Shown: piece after piece, positions 50,038 to 59,366 of the stretch
Position numbering within the stretch: position 1 is the first letter of the stretch
Layout: the number at the start of each line of letters is the position of its first letter
NCBI GenBank assembly: GCA_020161935.1
Contig: JAIUNI010000005.1
Coordinates: forward strand, 124,001-188,000
Direction: 5' to 3'
Length of the DNA: 64,000 bases
Source of the DNA: Chloroflexota bacterium
GTDB taxonomy: Bacteria; Chloroflexota; Anaerolineae; Aggregatilineales; Phototrophicaceae
Translations under genes and position numbers: made by a program
Notes under the pieces: model-generated
What the model was told of the DNA's origin: nothing
What the model saw: only the letters and a program-made list of their open reading frames with translations
The model's database searches: none

Positions 50038-52527
50038 TTTGGGGCGGCGGGTGAGGTAGACGAGTATAAGGACGAGCGTGGTGACGAATACCGCGATCCC
50101 GAGCGTGAGGCCCGGTGGTTCGAAGCGCAGAGTGACGGTATGGCTGCCTTTTTCGATGGGAACCGCAAGCAAGCCGAGTGTTTGCTGACCGATGAATTCG
50201 GTTGGGACGGTTACAGGCTGCACGGCTTGACCATCGACCGCCACCTGCCAACCGGGGAAGTTGGATTCTTGGACGACGAGGAATTGGCGAGTGCTGTTAT
50301 CAGTGGTGACGGACAGGGTGAGGTTGTCCTGCTGATAGTCGAGGATGGTGACAGGCTGCACTCTACTACGGCGAAGGGTTTCAGGGTTGTTGGTGAGATC
50401 AGCTTCGGTGACGAGGAAGGCATAGGGCAGCGCGTCGGGTAATTCATAGAGGTCTGCCCCACTGACGAAGGCTGAACAATCAGCTAGCGGTTGGGTAAAT
50501 GATGTTTGTTGGAAACAAGTACGGCGTTGATAGCCATGCTGCTGGATAAAGGTTTCGACACGCGGGTCATTAATCGCACCGTTTGCGTCACGTTTGGCGA
50601 TGAGCCAGCGAGGTGGATTAACGATACGCCCCATTGTGATCACGCTATCCGGCGGGGCGGCGGGCAGCCACCCCTCGTTCAGCGACCACACGCGTATTTC
50701 ACTGTCGTAAACCTCGAAGGTGAGGGGCGAGAATGGAAGTGATACTGAGGGGAATGGACGGTCAATATCGGCGCGGCGTATGGTGTCATAAATCGGCAAG
50801 AACGAAGGTGCGGCGGGCGCGAATTGAAGCGCGGGTGTGTTGGCGAGCATAACATCCATGACACCAAGGATAACGCCACCGAGCAAGCCGAGTTGAAGTG
50901 CGTAGGTTAGCAACCCTGAAGCTGAGAAGGTTTGTTTGTAAAAAAGACGTTGCCATACGTGTCTGGCGAGATAAATAGCTGCATCTATGGATGCGAAAAC
51001 CAAAAGGAGAGTCGCAAATCCGCGCAAGGCATCTGGCAGAGAGGTGTAACGCAGGGGGTCGAGTGATTGCCAGAGGTTGATGTTTCTCAGGGTCATGCTG
51101 ATGCGCGTACCGGAAGGCGATGCGCTGTAGATGCTCATGAATAACCACACGCTAACAGCTGCAGCAACCACGAATAGGATGTGACGACGGTTAGGGAGAC
51201 GGTGTTGGCTAACTCTTTCACAGACGGTTTTCCAAAGGATGTCGAGCGCGATGCCGCCGAGGACAATCCACCAGAGGGCGGCGACGGCTAAGGCGCGACC
51301 GAGGTAGCGAAACTCGGCCAACAGGGGAATGCGGGCGTAGAGCCACGGGATAGGCTGCGTTTGCCCACCTGCCCAGAGCATCATGAGCAGGGCTAGAGAG
51401 AGGGCGACCGGAATGAGACGTTTGTAGGGGCGGAAGTGGGGTTGCTTTTTATGGCGCAGTTGGTTGGTTAGCCATAGGCCAGCGGCAAGTGCGATCAATA
51501 TAAAGCTGATCATGCCGATGTTGTTGTAGTCAACTGCATCAGAGAGGCTTTCGGGGCGTTGATCGTGCCATGTGTACCACGGCTGGGTGAGGTTCGCAGC
51601 GGCTTGGGCAAGGTTGTAATTGTTGACCAGTGTTCCATCCCCGTTGATTTCTTGTGGCGTGTGGGTGACGAAAGTGCGCGTTTGCCACACAGGGAAGAAC
51701 AGGAGGGCTGATAACCCGAAGGCGAGGGCTAACGCGATGGCTGTATGGAACAAGCGATCCGTATAAAAGTGCCAACGGTTGTTTTTGCGTCCGACGAGAT
51801 GGGTAACGATTAGGAGACAGCAAGCGATTAGTGTGTGGAGTGTGTAGTAGATATTGCCTGCGTAAAAGAGCAGCGCAAAGCTAATGCCGAAAGCGATGGG
51901 AGCAATGCGTTTTTTGCTGTGCAGCAGCCACCACATGGAGGCGATGACCAGTGGAACCCACGCTAGACTGCACGCGAGTTGAAAATGCCCCGCGCCGAAC
52001 TTGGCGACGATGCCGCCGTTGAGTAGATAAAGACACGCCATGCTGACGCGGGCAAGTGCGCCACAACCGATTGTGTATCCCAACAGCCAAGTGTTGTAAC
52101 CGGCGATGAGCAGTGCGAGGAGGATAGCGATTTTCGTCCCCGTGACATCGCCGAGGAGCAACACCGGTAAGCTGTGAAACGGGTTGAAAAAGTAATTGAA
52201 GGCGTTATTGAAAAGCGGAACACCGTTGCTGAGGTACGAGTTCCAGAAGGGGACATGACCATAGCGCTGGATGCCGACGCGGATGGGCGAAAGGATTCCG
52301 GCGAGGCGTTCATGCTCGATACCTGCAGGGCGAATACCGGGGTCGGTAAAAAGCTGCCGAACCGGCTGCAAGTCGAGGGCGACAGTAGATTGATCAGCCG
52401 GATTAGGAACGGGCGCACATAAGGCGAAGAAAAAAATGCCAACGAGTGTGATAATAAGCAGCTCGACGAAATACGAATATTTCATGCTGATCTGGTGCTG
52501 TTGGCGGGTAATGAATGCATCTGGCAT
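50020..52527 (-). CDS. YfhO-like polytopic membrane protein
   Basis: An 835-residue membrane protein. It starts with a helix (YFVELLIITLVGIFFFALC), has about twelve further hydrophobic segments to residue 560, a large extracytoplasmic region, and a final helix (LGIAVFVTTLVLILVYLT) with a basic tail. The C-terminal NFPGWQVAVDGQAVQPVTVP and HTVTLRFEPPGL are characteristic of YfhO-family proteins, some of which help glycosylate lipoteichoic acids or other polymers. A GT-C-type glycosyltransferase role is inferred. It converges on ftsZ. Confidence 0.8.
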   Translation of the reverse strand: MPDAFITRQQHQISMKYSYFVELLIITLVGIFFFALCAPVPNPADQSTVALDLQPVRQLFTDPGIRPAGIEHERLAGILSPIRVGIQRYGHVPFWNSYLSNGVPLFNNAFNYFFNPFHSLPVLLLGDVTGTKIAILLALLIAGYNTWLLGYTIGCGALARVSMACLYLLNGGIVAKFGAGHFQLACSLAWVPLVIASMWWLLHSKKRIAPIAFGISFALLFYAGNIYYTLHTLIACCLLIVTHLVGRKNNRWHFYTDRLFHTAIALALAFGLSALLFFPVWQTRTFVTHTPQEINGDGTLVNNYNLAQAAANLTQPWYTWHDQRPESLSDAVDYNNIGMISFILIALAAGLWLTNQLRHKKQPHFRPYKRLIPVALSLALLMMLWAGGQTQPIPWLYARIPLLAEFRYLGRALAVAALWWIVLGGIALDILWKTVCERVSQHRLPNRRHILFVVAAAVSVWLFMSIYSASPSGTRISMTLRNINLWQSLDPLRYTSLPDALRGFATLLLVFASIDAAIYLARHVWQRLFYKQTFSASGLLTYALQLGLLGGVILGVMDVMLANTPALQFAPAAPSFLPIYDTIRRADIDRPFPSVSLPFSPLTFEVYDSEIRVWSLNEGWLPAAPPDSVITMGRIVNPPRWLIAKRDANGAINDPRVETFIQQHGYQRRTCFQQTSFTQPLADCSAFVSGADLYELPDALPYAFLVTEADLTNNPETLRRSRVQPVTILDYQQDNLTLSVTTDNSTRQFLVVQESNFPGWQVAVDGQAVQPVTVPTEFIGQQTLGLLAVPIEKGSHTVTLRFEPPGLTLGIAVFVTTLVLILVYLTRRPKQKSPA

Positions 52528-52903
52528 AGCGTCATGGATTGATACATCTACTATGCATTAGCGTAGCATGTTTTTGACCATTGTTGTGTTGATTTTCATG
52601 AGTTTAAAGTTGCTTTAAGGCAATGTGTAATACCTGTAACAATTCTCAAACAATAATGTGGGAATTGCTGGAATTAAGTGGGAAATAGGTTGGAAGATAC
52701 AAACTATTTTCTAACCAAAGCGCCTATCTATTGTTATGGACAAGCGTGCTCTACAGTGATAAATTAAAGAACATATGGTCAAAATAAGCATAACAATCTG
52801 ACATTACTCTTGACCCCCATGCGATCCTTTCAATTGGGGGTTATCTATCTGTACTTCAGGTTATTGCTTTTAGTTTATTTATATGGGAAAGGACGTAACA
52901 GGG
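52528..52903. promoter_or_regulatory. Upstream region of the ribonucleotide reductase gene
   Basis: This AT-rich gap contains three TGG(G)A boxes at an exact 10-base period (TGGGA 52659, TGGAA 52669, TGGGA 52679), the layout of MraZ operators in other bacteria. A weak promoter candidate is TGGACA (52737) with TAAATT (52760), 17 bases apart. ACCCCCA near 52812 and TGGGGGT near 52833 can pair into a hairpin in the leader. No NrdR-box pair or cobalamin riboswitch was recognised. Confidence 0.4.
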
Positions 52904-55900
52904 ATGGTTCAAACCAAAGCCGCTGAACGCAATGCATTGCATGAGCTGGGTTACAAGATATTCCTCGACCGTTATGCCCAAAAGGACATGACACGCTCGA
53001 CGCTCGCGGTGGGCGATACCGTTATTGTGGTGGTCGATTCTAAAACGGGACAACGTGAAATCGGTACCGTGACGGCGATGAAGCTGCCGAAGGTTTCGGT
53101 CAAACTGCTGGATGGCGACACGGTTGAGCGCGACCTTGAAGCGGTGGATAAGCCGTTGGAAACTGATCCGGGGCAGATGATGGATCGGGTGGCGGCGGGC
53201 ATTGCGGCGATTGAGAAGAACGGCAAGCTGCGTAAGCAGTGGACGGAACGCTTCCGCTGGATGCTGGATGATTGGAAGTTTGTTCCGGCAGGTCGTATTT
53301 TGACGGCGGCGGGGACTGACCAAGCGCTAACGTATTATAACTGTATGCCACCTGAACAAGAATTATTGACGGCAGATGGTTATAAAGCGATTGCTGATGT
53401 CAAGGTGGGTGATCTGGTTGTCACGCATCGCAACCGCCTACGCCCGGTACTGCACAAGTTTGAACGCGAAACTGTCGAATCAATTTATATCCTTCGCCCC
53501 AAAAAACTTGGATATGATGATCTACGGGTTACAGGCGATCATAAAATTTACATTATTCGCTCGGAATGGGTAAATAAACATAAATCGCGCGATGGTTTAA
53601 AACTGCAACAACAACCCGATTGGATTCCGGCTAAAGAGGTCAAAGCGGGAGATTATGTTGCAGTGGCCTACAATGGCGAAATTTGCCCCGAAGAACCGAT
53701 TTTCCTGAGCGATTATGTGGGCGGCTATGACATCGTAGAGGGACAGTTGCACAAGCCCACGACACGCGGTCAACATGGTTATGTGAAAGACCGGGGAACG
53801 CATTACCGCATTCACAACCAGCTTGAACTTGATGCTGATTTGAACTACCTGTTTGGGCGTTGGCTGGGGGACGGGTGCATTACGCACCGCACCGGAACTG
53901 ATATTCCGTCGGGAATCAAAATTGTATTTGGGCTAGATGAAAAAGCCGAAGCGGAAGAAATTGCCCAGATTGTTGAGGCAAAGTTTGGCATCGCGGCTTC
54001 ATTGAAGTTAAGTAGTACCGAACGTTGGTACGATCTGTGGGTAAACTCGATGCCCATCGGTGAGTTCTTTAAGGCATTTTTAGGCGCATACAGTTACGGC
54101 AAACGTATTCCTGAACCGTTGATGCACATGTCCGACGCGATGACGCTGGCTTTGCTGCGAGGGTTATTCAGTGCGGATGGATACATTTCGGACAACAAAC
54201 TCGGTATCCTGCTCTCAAACCGCAGCCTCTCGATTCAAGTACACCAACTGCTCCTACGACTCGGATATATGTTCTCAATTCAGGAAAATACGCACCGTTT
54301 GGGACGTGTTCCGGCCTTCCGTATTCAGGCGACCGCGAATGAATGCGCGCCTTTGTTCAAGCAATTTTTCGGCGTGGCTGCACCCGGTCACGATGTCGAT
54401 CTTAAATACTACTTTGAACATGATGGCTTGAAGTGGGTGCGGATTGATGAAATTGGCATTGAGGAGTACGCGGGTGTCGTGATGGATATCGAAGTCGCTG
54501 AAGATCACTCGTTCATTTCGGCAGGCGTAGTTGTTTCAAACTGCTACGTTATTCCTTCCCCGAAAGATTCGCGCGGGGGCATTATTGAAACCCTGCGGCA
54601 GATGACGGAGATTATGTCGCGCGGTGGTGGTGTGGGTATTAATATTTCGTCGCTGCGTCCGCGTCACTGGTATGTGAAGGGCGTGAATGGGCGTTCGAGC
54701 GGTTCGGTGTCGTGGGGTGCGCTGTACAGCTTCGTCACCGGGTTGATTGAACAGGGCGGGTGCTTTGGGCCTGATGAGCGTATTGCGACGCATATCGGTT
54801 TAATTCCAGCGTTGGAATTGACTGAACGGATTGAAAATGGCGAGGTTATCTATGCTCATACGCACAAAGGACTTCGACGTGTTACGGCGCGTTTCCGCAA
54901 TGGTGTGAAGCCGCTTTATGAAGTGACGACAAAGCGTGGTTATAAAGTGCGTATTACGAAAGAGCACAAAGTCGCCGTATTGATGGATGGCAAAGTTACA
55001 ACAATGCCTCTCAAGTATCTCGTAAAAGGCGATGAAATCCTATTGTTATTGGGTGAGGGTGTTCAAACGGATTATACCTCACTGAATCCCGTTGCGTATG
55101 AGCGTTCGATTATGAGTACGACGCTGAAAGAGGATATAAAATTACCGGAAACGCTGAATGAGGATTTAGCGTATCTACTCGGTTATATGCATGGTGATGG
55201 AAATGTGATCTGGGGCAAAAAGATCAATTGGAGTGAACCAAAAGGTATCAAACTGGCAACGGCTGATGCCCATCCGTCTATCCGAGAAAAGTTGGTTTCG
55301 ATTGTTGAAAAGCTATTTGGCCTTCAATGCCATATACGACAAGGCGATGGTGCGTTACAAGAGGTTGCCTTCTATTCTCGGCTGATGATTGAGTGGCTTA
55401 TCCAGAATGGGTTACTGAAGGCAAAAACTAAAGATATTCGTGTGCCGGAAGCGATTTTCAGATCACCATCAAGTGTTATGGGTGCTTTTATCGCGGGCTA
55501 TTTTGATGCTGATGGATGCAACCGTGGGCGTAAGGGTGGTTATGGTATTGACAGTATTAGCTGCCAAATGCTGGAAGATATTCAGCAGTTACTGTCTTTG
55601 AATGGAATTGTATCTACCATACATTCAACCGACCGTGCTGAATATGGTTGGCAGACGATCTATCGCTTATCCATTACAGGTGGGGAGTTCAAAAATCGAT
55701 TTGTTCAATTTGTGCCGACTTTGAAGGCATCCGAATTGAATGGAACCCGTGAAATGTACAATACGTATCCCGCATCCGTATGGACTGAATTAGGGGCGAG
55801 GGCTAAATACCGCCAACGGATTTATGATGGCGTATCTGAACGTATTTCGTTTGCACAACTCACCCGGATTAGTGATCGTTTGACTGCTGATGGTCAGATT

Positions 55901-58900
55901 GAGACTGCGGAAGAAATAAGCGACCTGCTGCATACTATTCCTGATCGCATTCAATCTATAGAACTAATTGGTGATTCGGAAGTCTATGATTTTGAAGTCG
56001 ATGATGTTCATTTGCTTAGTGGTTCAGGTGTTTACACATCTAATTCTCGCCGCGGGGCTTTGATGCTGATCCTGAACGACTGGCACCCTGACGTGTTTGA
56101 CTTCATCAACAGCAAGCGCAAGGCTGGTCAGGTAACGAACGCCAACATCAGCGTGGGCGTGAGCGATAAGCTGATGGAAGCGGTCAAGGCGGATGCCGAT
56201 TGGGACTTGATGTTCCCCGACAGCACCGACCCTGATTATGATGAATTGTGGGACGGCAACATCGAGAAGTGGATTGACGAAGGCCACAAAGTTATCAAGT
56301 ACCGCACGGTGAAGGCGAAGGAAATTTGGAACGCCATCATCGAGAGCGCGTGGGCGAGCGCTGAACCGGGTGTGTTCTTCAACGAACGCTATAACAAGAT
56401 GTCCAACAGCCACTACTTCGCACCGATCATTTGTACTAACCCATGTGTGACAGGTGATACTCGCATTCATACCAACCGTGGTTTGGTTAAGGCGCGTGAA
56501 CTGTTTGATAACGAGTCTGCGATTGAAGTCGCCGTTGATGGACGTTTTGGTCTGAACAACGCGACAACACCGTCCACCCGTGTGTTTAGAACGGGTGTGA
56601 AGCCTGTCTTCCGGCTACAAACCGCAGAAGGTTACTTTGTGCGGGCGACAGCAGATCACCGCATTATGACCGATAGTGGTTGGAAGCAACTGAACGAACT
56701 CAAGACCGGCGAAAAAATCCATATCCTGAACCGTAAAGGTGGGTTTGGTACTGAAGGTTCGTTGGAACTCGGACAGGTTTTGGGCTGGATTGTTGGAGAC
56801 GGTACCGTCAAGCAGGATGAAGTTGTGCTTTCCTTCTTCGGTGAAGAAAAGCAAGAACTCGCGCCTGTTTTTGCCAGACACGTCAATACACTAGTTGCTC
56901 CGTTTTCGAAGAACCAGACGCGCTCGTATACAGTCGGTATCGGGCAGGTGGTTGAGCGTGACGAAGCGCGGGTGAGTTCGGCACGGCTGCACCAAGTAGC
57001 AGAACAGTACGGTTTGACAGAGGCGAAACATCGCGTACCGGAAGCGGTGTTTCAAGGTTCGGAGGCGATGCAGCGTGGTTTCTTGCAAGCGCTGTTCACG
57101 GCAGATGGCAGCTTCCAAGATGGTGGCGTAAAAGGCGCGAGCATCCGTTTGGCGGCGAACCAGATTGAACTGCTCGAAGGCGTACAACAACTGCTCAGCA
57201 ACTTTGGAATTGCCAGCCGCATCTACCGGAACCGCCGCGATGCTGGTTACCGGATGCTGCCGGATTCTAACCGCGAGCCGAAAGCGTATTGGTGCGAGGC
57301 TCAACACGAATTGGCGATCACCAAGCAGAATATGAGCGTCTTCGCGGACGAAATTGGCTTCATGACGGCTTACAAACAGGAAGGGCTTGAGGATTACATC
57401 AACCGTGGCAAGCGCGGTCCTTACGCAGAATACTTTACAGTGACTGTTGAGTCGATTACGCCCGACGGCATCGAAGAAGTCTTCGACCTGACCGAATCGA
57501 TGACCCATTCATTCGTGGCAAACGGCCTTGTTGTACACAACTGCGGTGAACAGGGGTTACCAGCGTTCGGCGTTTGCAACCTCGGCGCGATCAATCTGGC
57601 GAAGTTCTACGATCCCACAACGAACGATGTGAACTGGGATGATCTCGACAAGACGGCACGGTATTCGACACGCTTCCTCGATAACGTGATCGACAGCACA
57701 CCGTATTTCTTCGACGAAAACAAGAAGCAGCAGTTGAGCGAACGCCGTGTTGGTTTGAACAACATGGGCTTGGCGGAACTTATGGTTAAGCTCGGTGTGC
57801 GTTACGGCAGTGACGAGTCGGTGGCGTTCATCGACAAGCTGTACGGCTTCCTTGCCCGCGCGATTTACGAAACCTCGGTTGAACTGGCGCAGGAAAAGGG
57901 CGCGTTCCCGCAGTTTAAGGCGGATGAGTTCCTCAAGAGCGGCTACATGCAGTCGATGCCGAAGGATATTCAGGACAAGGTTCGTAAGCACGGCATCCGC
58001 AACGTGACGCTGACCACGCAAGCACCGACGGGTACGACCGGCACGATGGTCAACACCTCGACGGGTATCGAACCGTTCTTCTCGTGGGTGTATTACCGCA
58101 AGAGCCGTTTGGGGCTGCACGAGGAACAAGTGCCGCTGGTCAAGGAATGGTTCGAAGCGCACCCCGGCGAAACCGAACTGCCGGATTACTTTGTGACGGC
58201 GATGGACTTGTCACCGGAAGAACATATTAAGGTGCAAGCTGCCATTCAACGCTGGGTGGACAGCAGCATCAGCAAGACCTGCAACGTGCCGAACGATTAC
58301 ACGGTGGAGCAGGTGAGCGACCTGTACCTGTATATGTACGACATGGGTTGCAAGGGCGGTACGATTTACCGTGACGGCAGCCGTGACGAGCAGGTGCTCA
58401 TGCTCAAGGGCGACGAACGCGCCGAGAGCGAAATGTCCAAGATGAAGGGTGACGAGAAGCCGACTGCGGTAGCTGAACCCGTGCCAGCGCCGGAACCGGT
58501 GAAGACGGCGGCTCCGGCAGCGACCCCGCACCATGTCTACCTGCGTCCGAAGCGCCTTTCCGGCGTGACGGTGAGCCGTAAGACACCGTTCGGTACGGCG
58601 TTCATCACCATGAACAGCGACGAAATTGGCAATCCGTTCGAGGTTTTCATCACCATTGGTAAGGCGGGCAGCGACTTGCAAGCCGACGCGGAAGGTTTGG
58701 GACGTATGCTTTCGCTCCAACTGCGAACGACCGCACCACAGAACCGGATGGAAATGCTCAAGCTGATCGTTGAGCAACTGCAAGGCATTGGTGGTTCGCG
58801 CTCGATTGGCTTAGGACCGCAGCGTGTGATTTCACTGCCGGATGCGGTGGCAGGGGCGTTGGTGGAATATTACCTGACGCAGAACGCCCCCCAGCAGTTG

Positions 58901-59113
58901 AACCTGCCGATGGCTCCCGCGCCGGTGGCAAGCCCACAACCGTTGGAAGTGGTTAGCGAGGCGCACGGTCACACGAATGGACACAGTAACGGCCATTCGA
59001 ACTCGCTCGGCTACAAGGTGCGGGCGGACATCTGCCCAAGCTGCGGAACGGTCAGCCTGATCCGCATCGAAGGCTGCGAGAAGTGCGACGTGTGCGGCTA
59101 CAGCCGGTGCTAA
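52904..59113 (+). CDS. nrdJ: Adenosylcobalamin-dependent (class II) ribonucleotide reductase with three inteins
   Basis: The precursor has 2069 residues; removing inteins at residues 147-546, 620-1047 and 1181-1546 leaves 875. The enzyme makes deoxynucleotides using B12. The mature protein has TYYN-CYVIPSPKDSRGG (first redox Cys) and EQGG-SRRGALM. CTNP-CGEQGLPAFGVCNLGAI has the NxCxE radical-site motif and second redox Cys. TTQAPTGTTGTMVNTSTGIE follows. Then come a TSCPD-type domain (LSGVTVSRKTPFGTAFITMN) and a C-terminal zinc-ribbon-like tail ICPSCGTVSLIRIEGCEKCD. ATG at 52904 follows AAAGGA; ATG at 52883 is possible. Mature length is typical. Correct splicing of all three inteins is required for activity. 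Confidence 0.95.
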   Translation: MVQTKAAERNALHELGYKIFLDRYAQKDMTRSTLAVGDTVIVVVDSKTGQREIGTVTAMKLPKVSVKLLDGDTVERDLEAVDKPLETDPGQMMDRVAAGIAAIEKNGKLRKQWTERFRWMLDDWKFVPAGRILTAAGTDQALTYYNCMPPEQELLTADGYKAIADVKVGDLVVTHRNRLRPVLHKFERETVESIYILRPKKLGYDDLRVTGDHKIYIIRSEWVNKHKSRDGLKLQQQPDWIPAKEVKAGDYVAVAYNGEICPEEPIFLSDYVGGYDIVEGQLHKPTTRGQHGYVKDRGTHYRIHNQLELDADLNYLFGRWLGDGCITHRTGTDIPSGIKIVFGLDEKAEAEEIAQIVEAKFGIAASLKLSSTERWYDLWVNSMPIGEFFKAFLGAYSYGKRIPEPLMHMSDAMTLALLRGLFSADGYISDNKLGILLSNRSLSIQVHQLLLRLGYMFSIQENTHRLGRVPAFRIQATANECAPLFKQFFGVAAPGHDVDLKYYFEHDGLKWVRIDEIGIEEYAGVVMDIEVAEDHSFISAGVVVSNCYVIPSPKDSRGGIIETLRQMTEIMSRGGGVGINISSLRPRHWYVKGVNGRSSGSVSWGALYSFVTGLIEQGGCFGPDERIATHIGLIPALELTERIENGEVIYAHTHKGLRRVTARFRNGVKPLYEVTTKRGYKVRITKEHKVAVLMDGKVTTMPLKYLVKGDEILLLLGEGVQTDYTSLNPVAYERSIMSTTLKEDIKLPETLNEDLAYLLGYMHGDGNVIWGKKINWSEPKGIKLATADAHPSIREKLVSIVEKLFGLQCHIRQGDGALQEVAFYSRLMIEWLIQNGLLKAKTKDIRVPEAIFRSPSSVMGAFIAGYFDADGCNRGRKGGYGIDSISCQMLEDIQQLLSLNGIVSTIHSTDRAEYGWQTIYRLSITGGEFKNRFVQFVPTLKASELNGTREMYNTYPASVWTELGARAKYRQRIYDGVSERISFAQLTRISDRLTADGQIETAEEISDLLHTIPDRIQSIELIGDSEVYDFEVDDVHLLSGSGVYTSNSRRGALMLILNDWHPDVFDFINSKRKAGQVTNANISVGVSDKLMEAVKADADWDLMFPDSTDPDYDELWDGNIEKWIDEGHKVIKYRTVKAKEIWNAIIESAWASAEPGVFFNERYNKMSNSHYFAPIICTNPCVTGDTRIHTNRGLVKARELFDNESAIEVAVDGRFGLNNATTPSTRVFRTGVKPVFRLQTAEGYFVRATADHRIMTDSGWKQLNELKTGEKIHILNRKGGFGTEGSLELGQVLGWIVGDGTVKQDEVVLSFFGEEKQELAPVFARHVNTLVAPFSKNQTRSYTVGIGQVVERDEARVSSARLHQVAEQYGLTEAKHRVPEAVFQGSEAMQRGFLQALFTADGSFQDGGVKGASIRLAANQIELLEGVQQLLSNFGIASRIYRNRRDAGYRMLPDSNREPKAYWCEAQHELAITKQNMSVFADEIGFMTAYKQEGLEDYINRGKRGPYAEYFTVTVESITPDGIEEVFDLTESMTHSFVANGLVVHNCGEQGLPAFGVCNLGAINLAKFYDPTTNDVNWDDLDKTARYSTRFLDNVIDSTPYFFDENKKQQLSERRVGLNNMGLAELMVKLGVRYGSDESVAFIDKLYGFLARAIYETSVELAQEKGAFPQFKADEFLKSGYMQSMPKDIQDKVRKHGIRNVTLTTQAPTGTTGTMVNTSTGIEPFFSWVYYRKSRLGLHEEQVPLVKEWFEAHPGETELPDYFVTAMDLSPEEHIKVQAAIQRWVDSSISKTCNVPNDYTVEQVSDLYLYMYDMGCKGGTIYRDGSRDEQVLMLKGDERAESEMSKMKGDEKPTAVAEPVPAPEPVKTAAPAATPHHVYLRPKRLSGVTVSRKTPFGTAFITMNSDEIGNPFEVFITIGKAGSDLQADAEGLGRMLSLQLRTTAPQNRMEMLKLIVEQLQGIGGSRSIGLGPQRVISLPDAVAGALVEYYLTQNAPQQLNLPMAPAPVASPQPLEVVSEAHGHTNGHSNGHSNSLGYKVRADICPSCGTVSLIRIEGCEKCDVCGYSRC
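53342..54541 (+). mobile_element. Intein 1 of the ribonucleotide reductase (LAGLIDADG type)
   Basis: 400 residues between TYYN and CYVIP. It begins CMPPEQELLTADGYKAIADV (block A) and has block B RVTGDHKIYII. The homing endonuclease dodecapeptides are LFGRWLGDG and LLRGLFSADG, with both aspartates present. Block F is MDIEVAEDHSFISAG. It ends VVVSN, so the usual penultimate His is Ser. The +1 residue is the conserved redox-active Cys of the reductase. The DNA is more AT-rich than the exteins. Confidence 0.92.
54761..56044 (+). mobile_element. Intein 2 of the ribonucleotide reductase (LAGLIDADG type)
   Basis: 428 residues between EQGG and SRRGALM. It begins CFGPDERIATHIGLIPALEL, with block B RITKEHKVAVL and endonuclease motifs LLGYMHGDG and FIAGYFDADG. 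Block F is VYDFEVDDVHLLSGSG and the end is VYTSN, again with Ser instead of penultimate His. The +1 nucleophile is Ser. It is the most AT-rich of the three, suggesting the most recent arrival. Confidence 0.92.
56444..57541 (+). mobile_element. Intein 3 of the ribonucleotide reductase (LAGLIDADG type)
   Basis: 366 residues between CTNP and CGEQG. It begins CVTGDTRIHTNRGLVKAREL, has block B RATADHRIMT, endonuclease motifs VLGWIVGDG and LQALFTADG, block F VFDLTESMTHSFVANG, and the canonical end VVHN. The +1 Cys is the catalytic thiyl-radical cysteine of the NxCxE motif. Base composition is close to the host exteins, so it may be an older resident. Confidence 0.93.
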
Positions 59114-59136
59114 GTTCGCAGTGGTAGAGTAATGAC

Positions 59137-59165
59137 AAAGGGTGGTCGAAAGATCACCCTTTTTG
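59137..59165 (+). terminator. Terminator after the ribonucleotide reductase gene
   Basis: AAAGGGTGGTC, loop GAAA, GATCACCCTTTTTG. A stem of about nine pairs with a T run, 24 bases after the stop. A classic intrinsic terminator. Confidence 0.88.
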
Positions 59166-59366
59166 TTTCCATCAGCACTTAATCTCCATTGATTGACGCG
59201 AATACCCCTGATTAATTTCGAATTTCGGTTTTGCATGATGTGTGTTGTTCCTCGCGTGAGATTATCCATCTTTAACACAAATTCTCCCTTAACCCGCTGC
59301 GTGGACTCACGGTTTGCGCTTGATTATGATCTTCGGTGACATTTAATTTTCTAAGGAGCAAGCGTT

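Noticed and set aside
52803..52880. Possible cobalamin riboswitch ahead of the B12-dependent reductase
   Set aside because: Only one seven-pair hairpin is visible; no B12-box or multi-helix layout was recognised.
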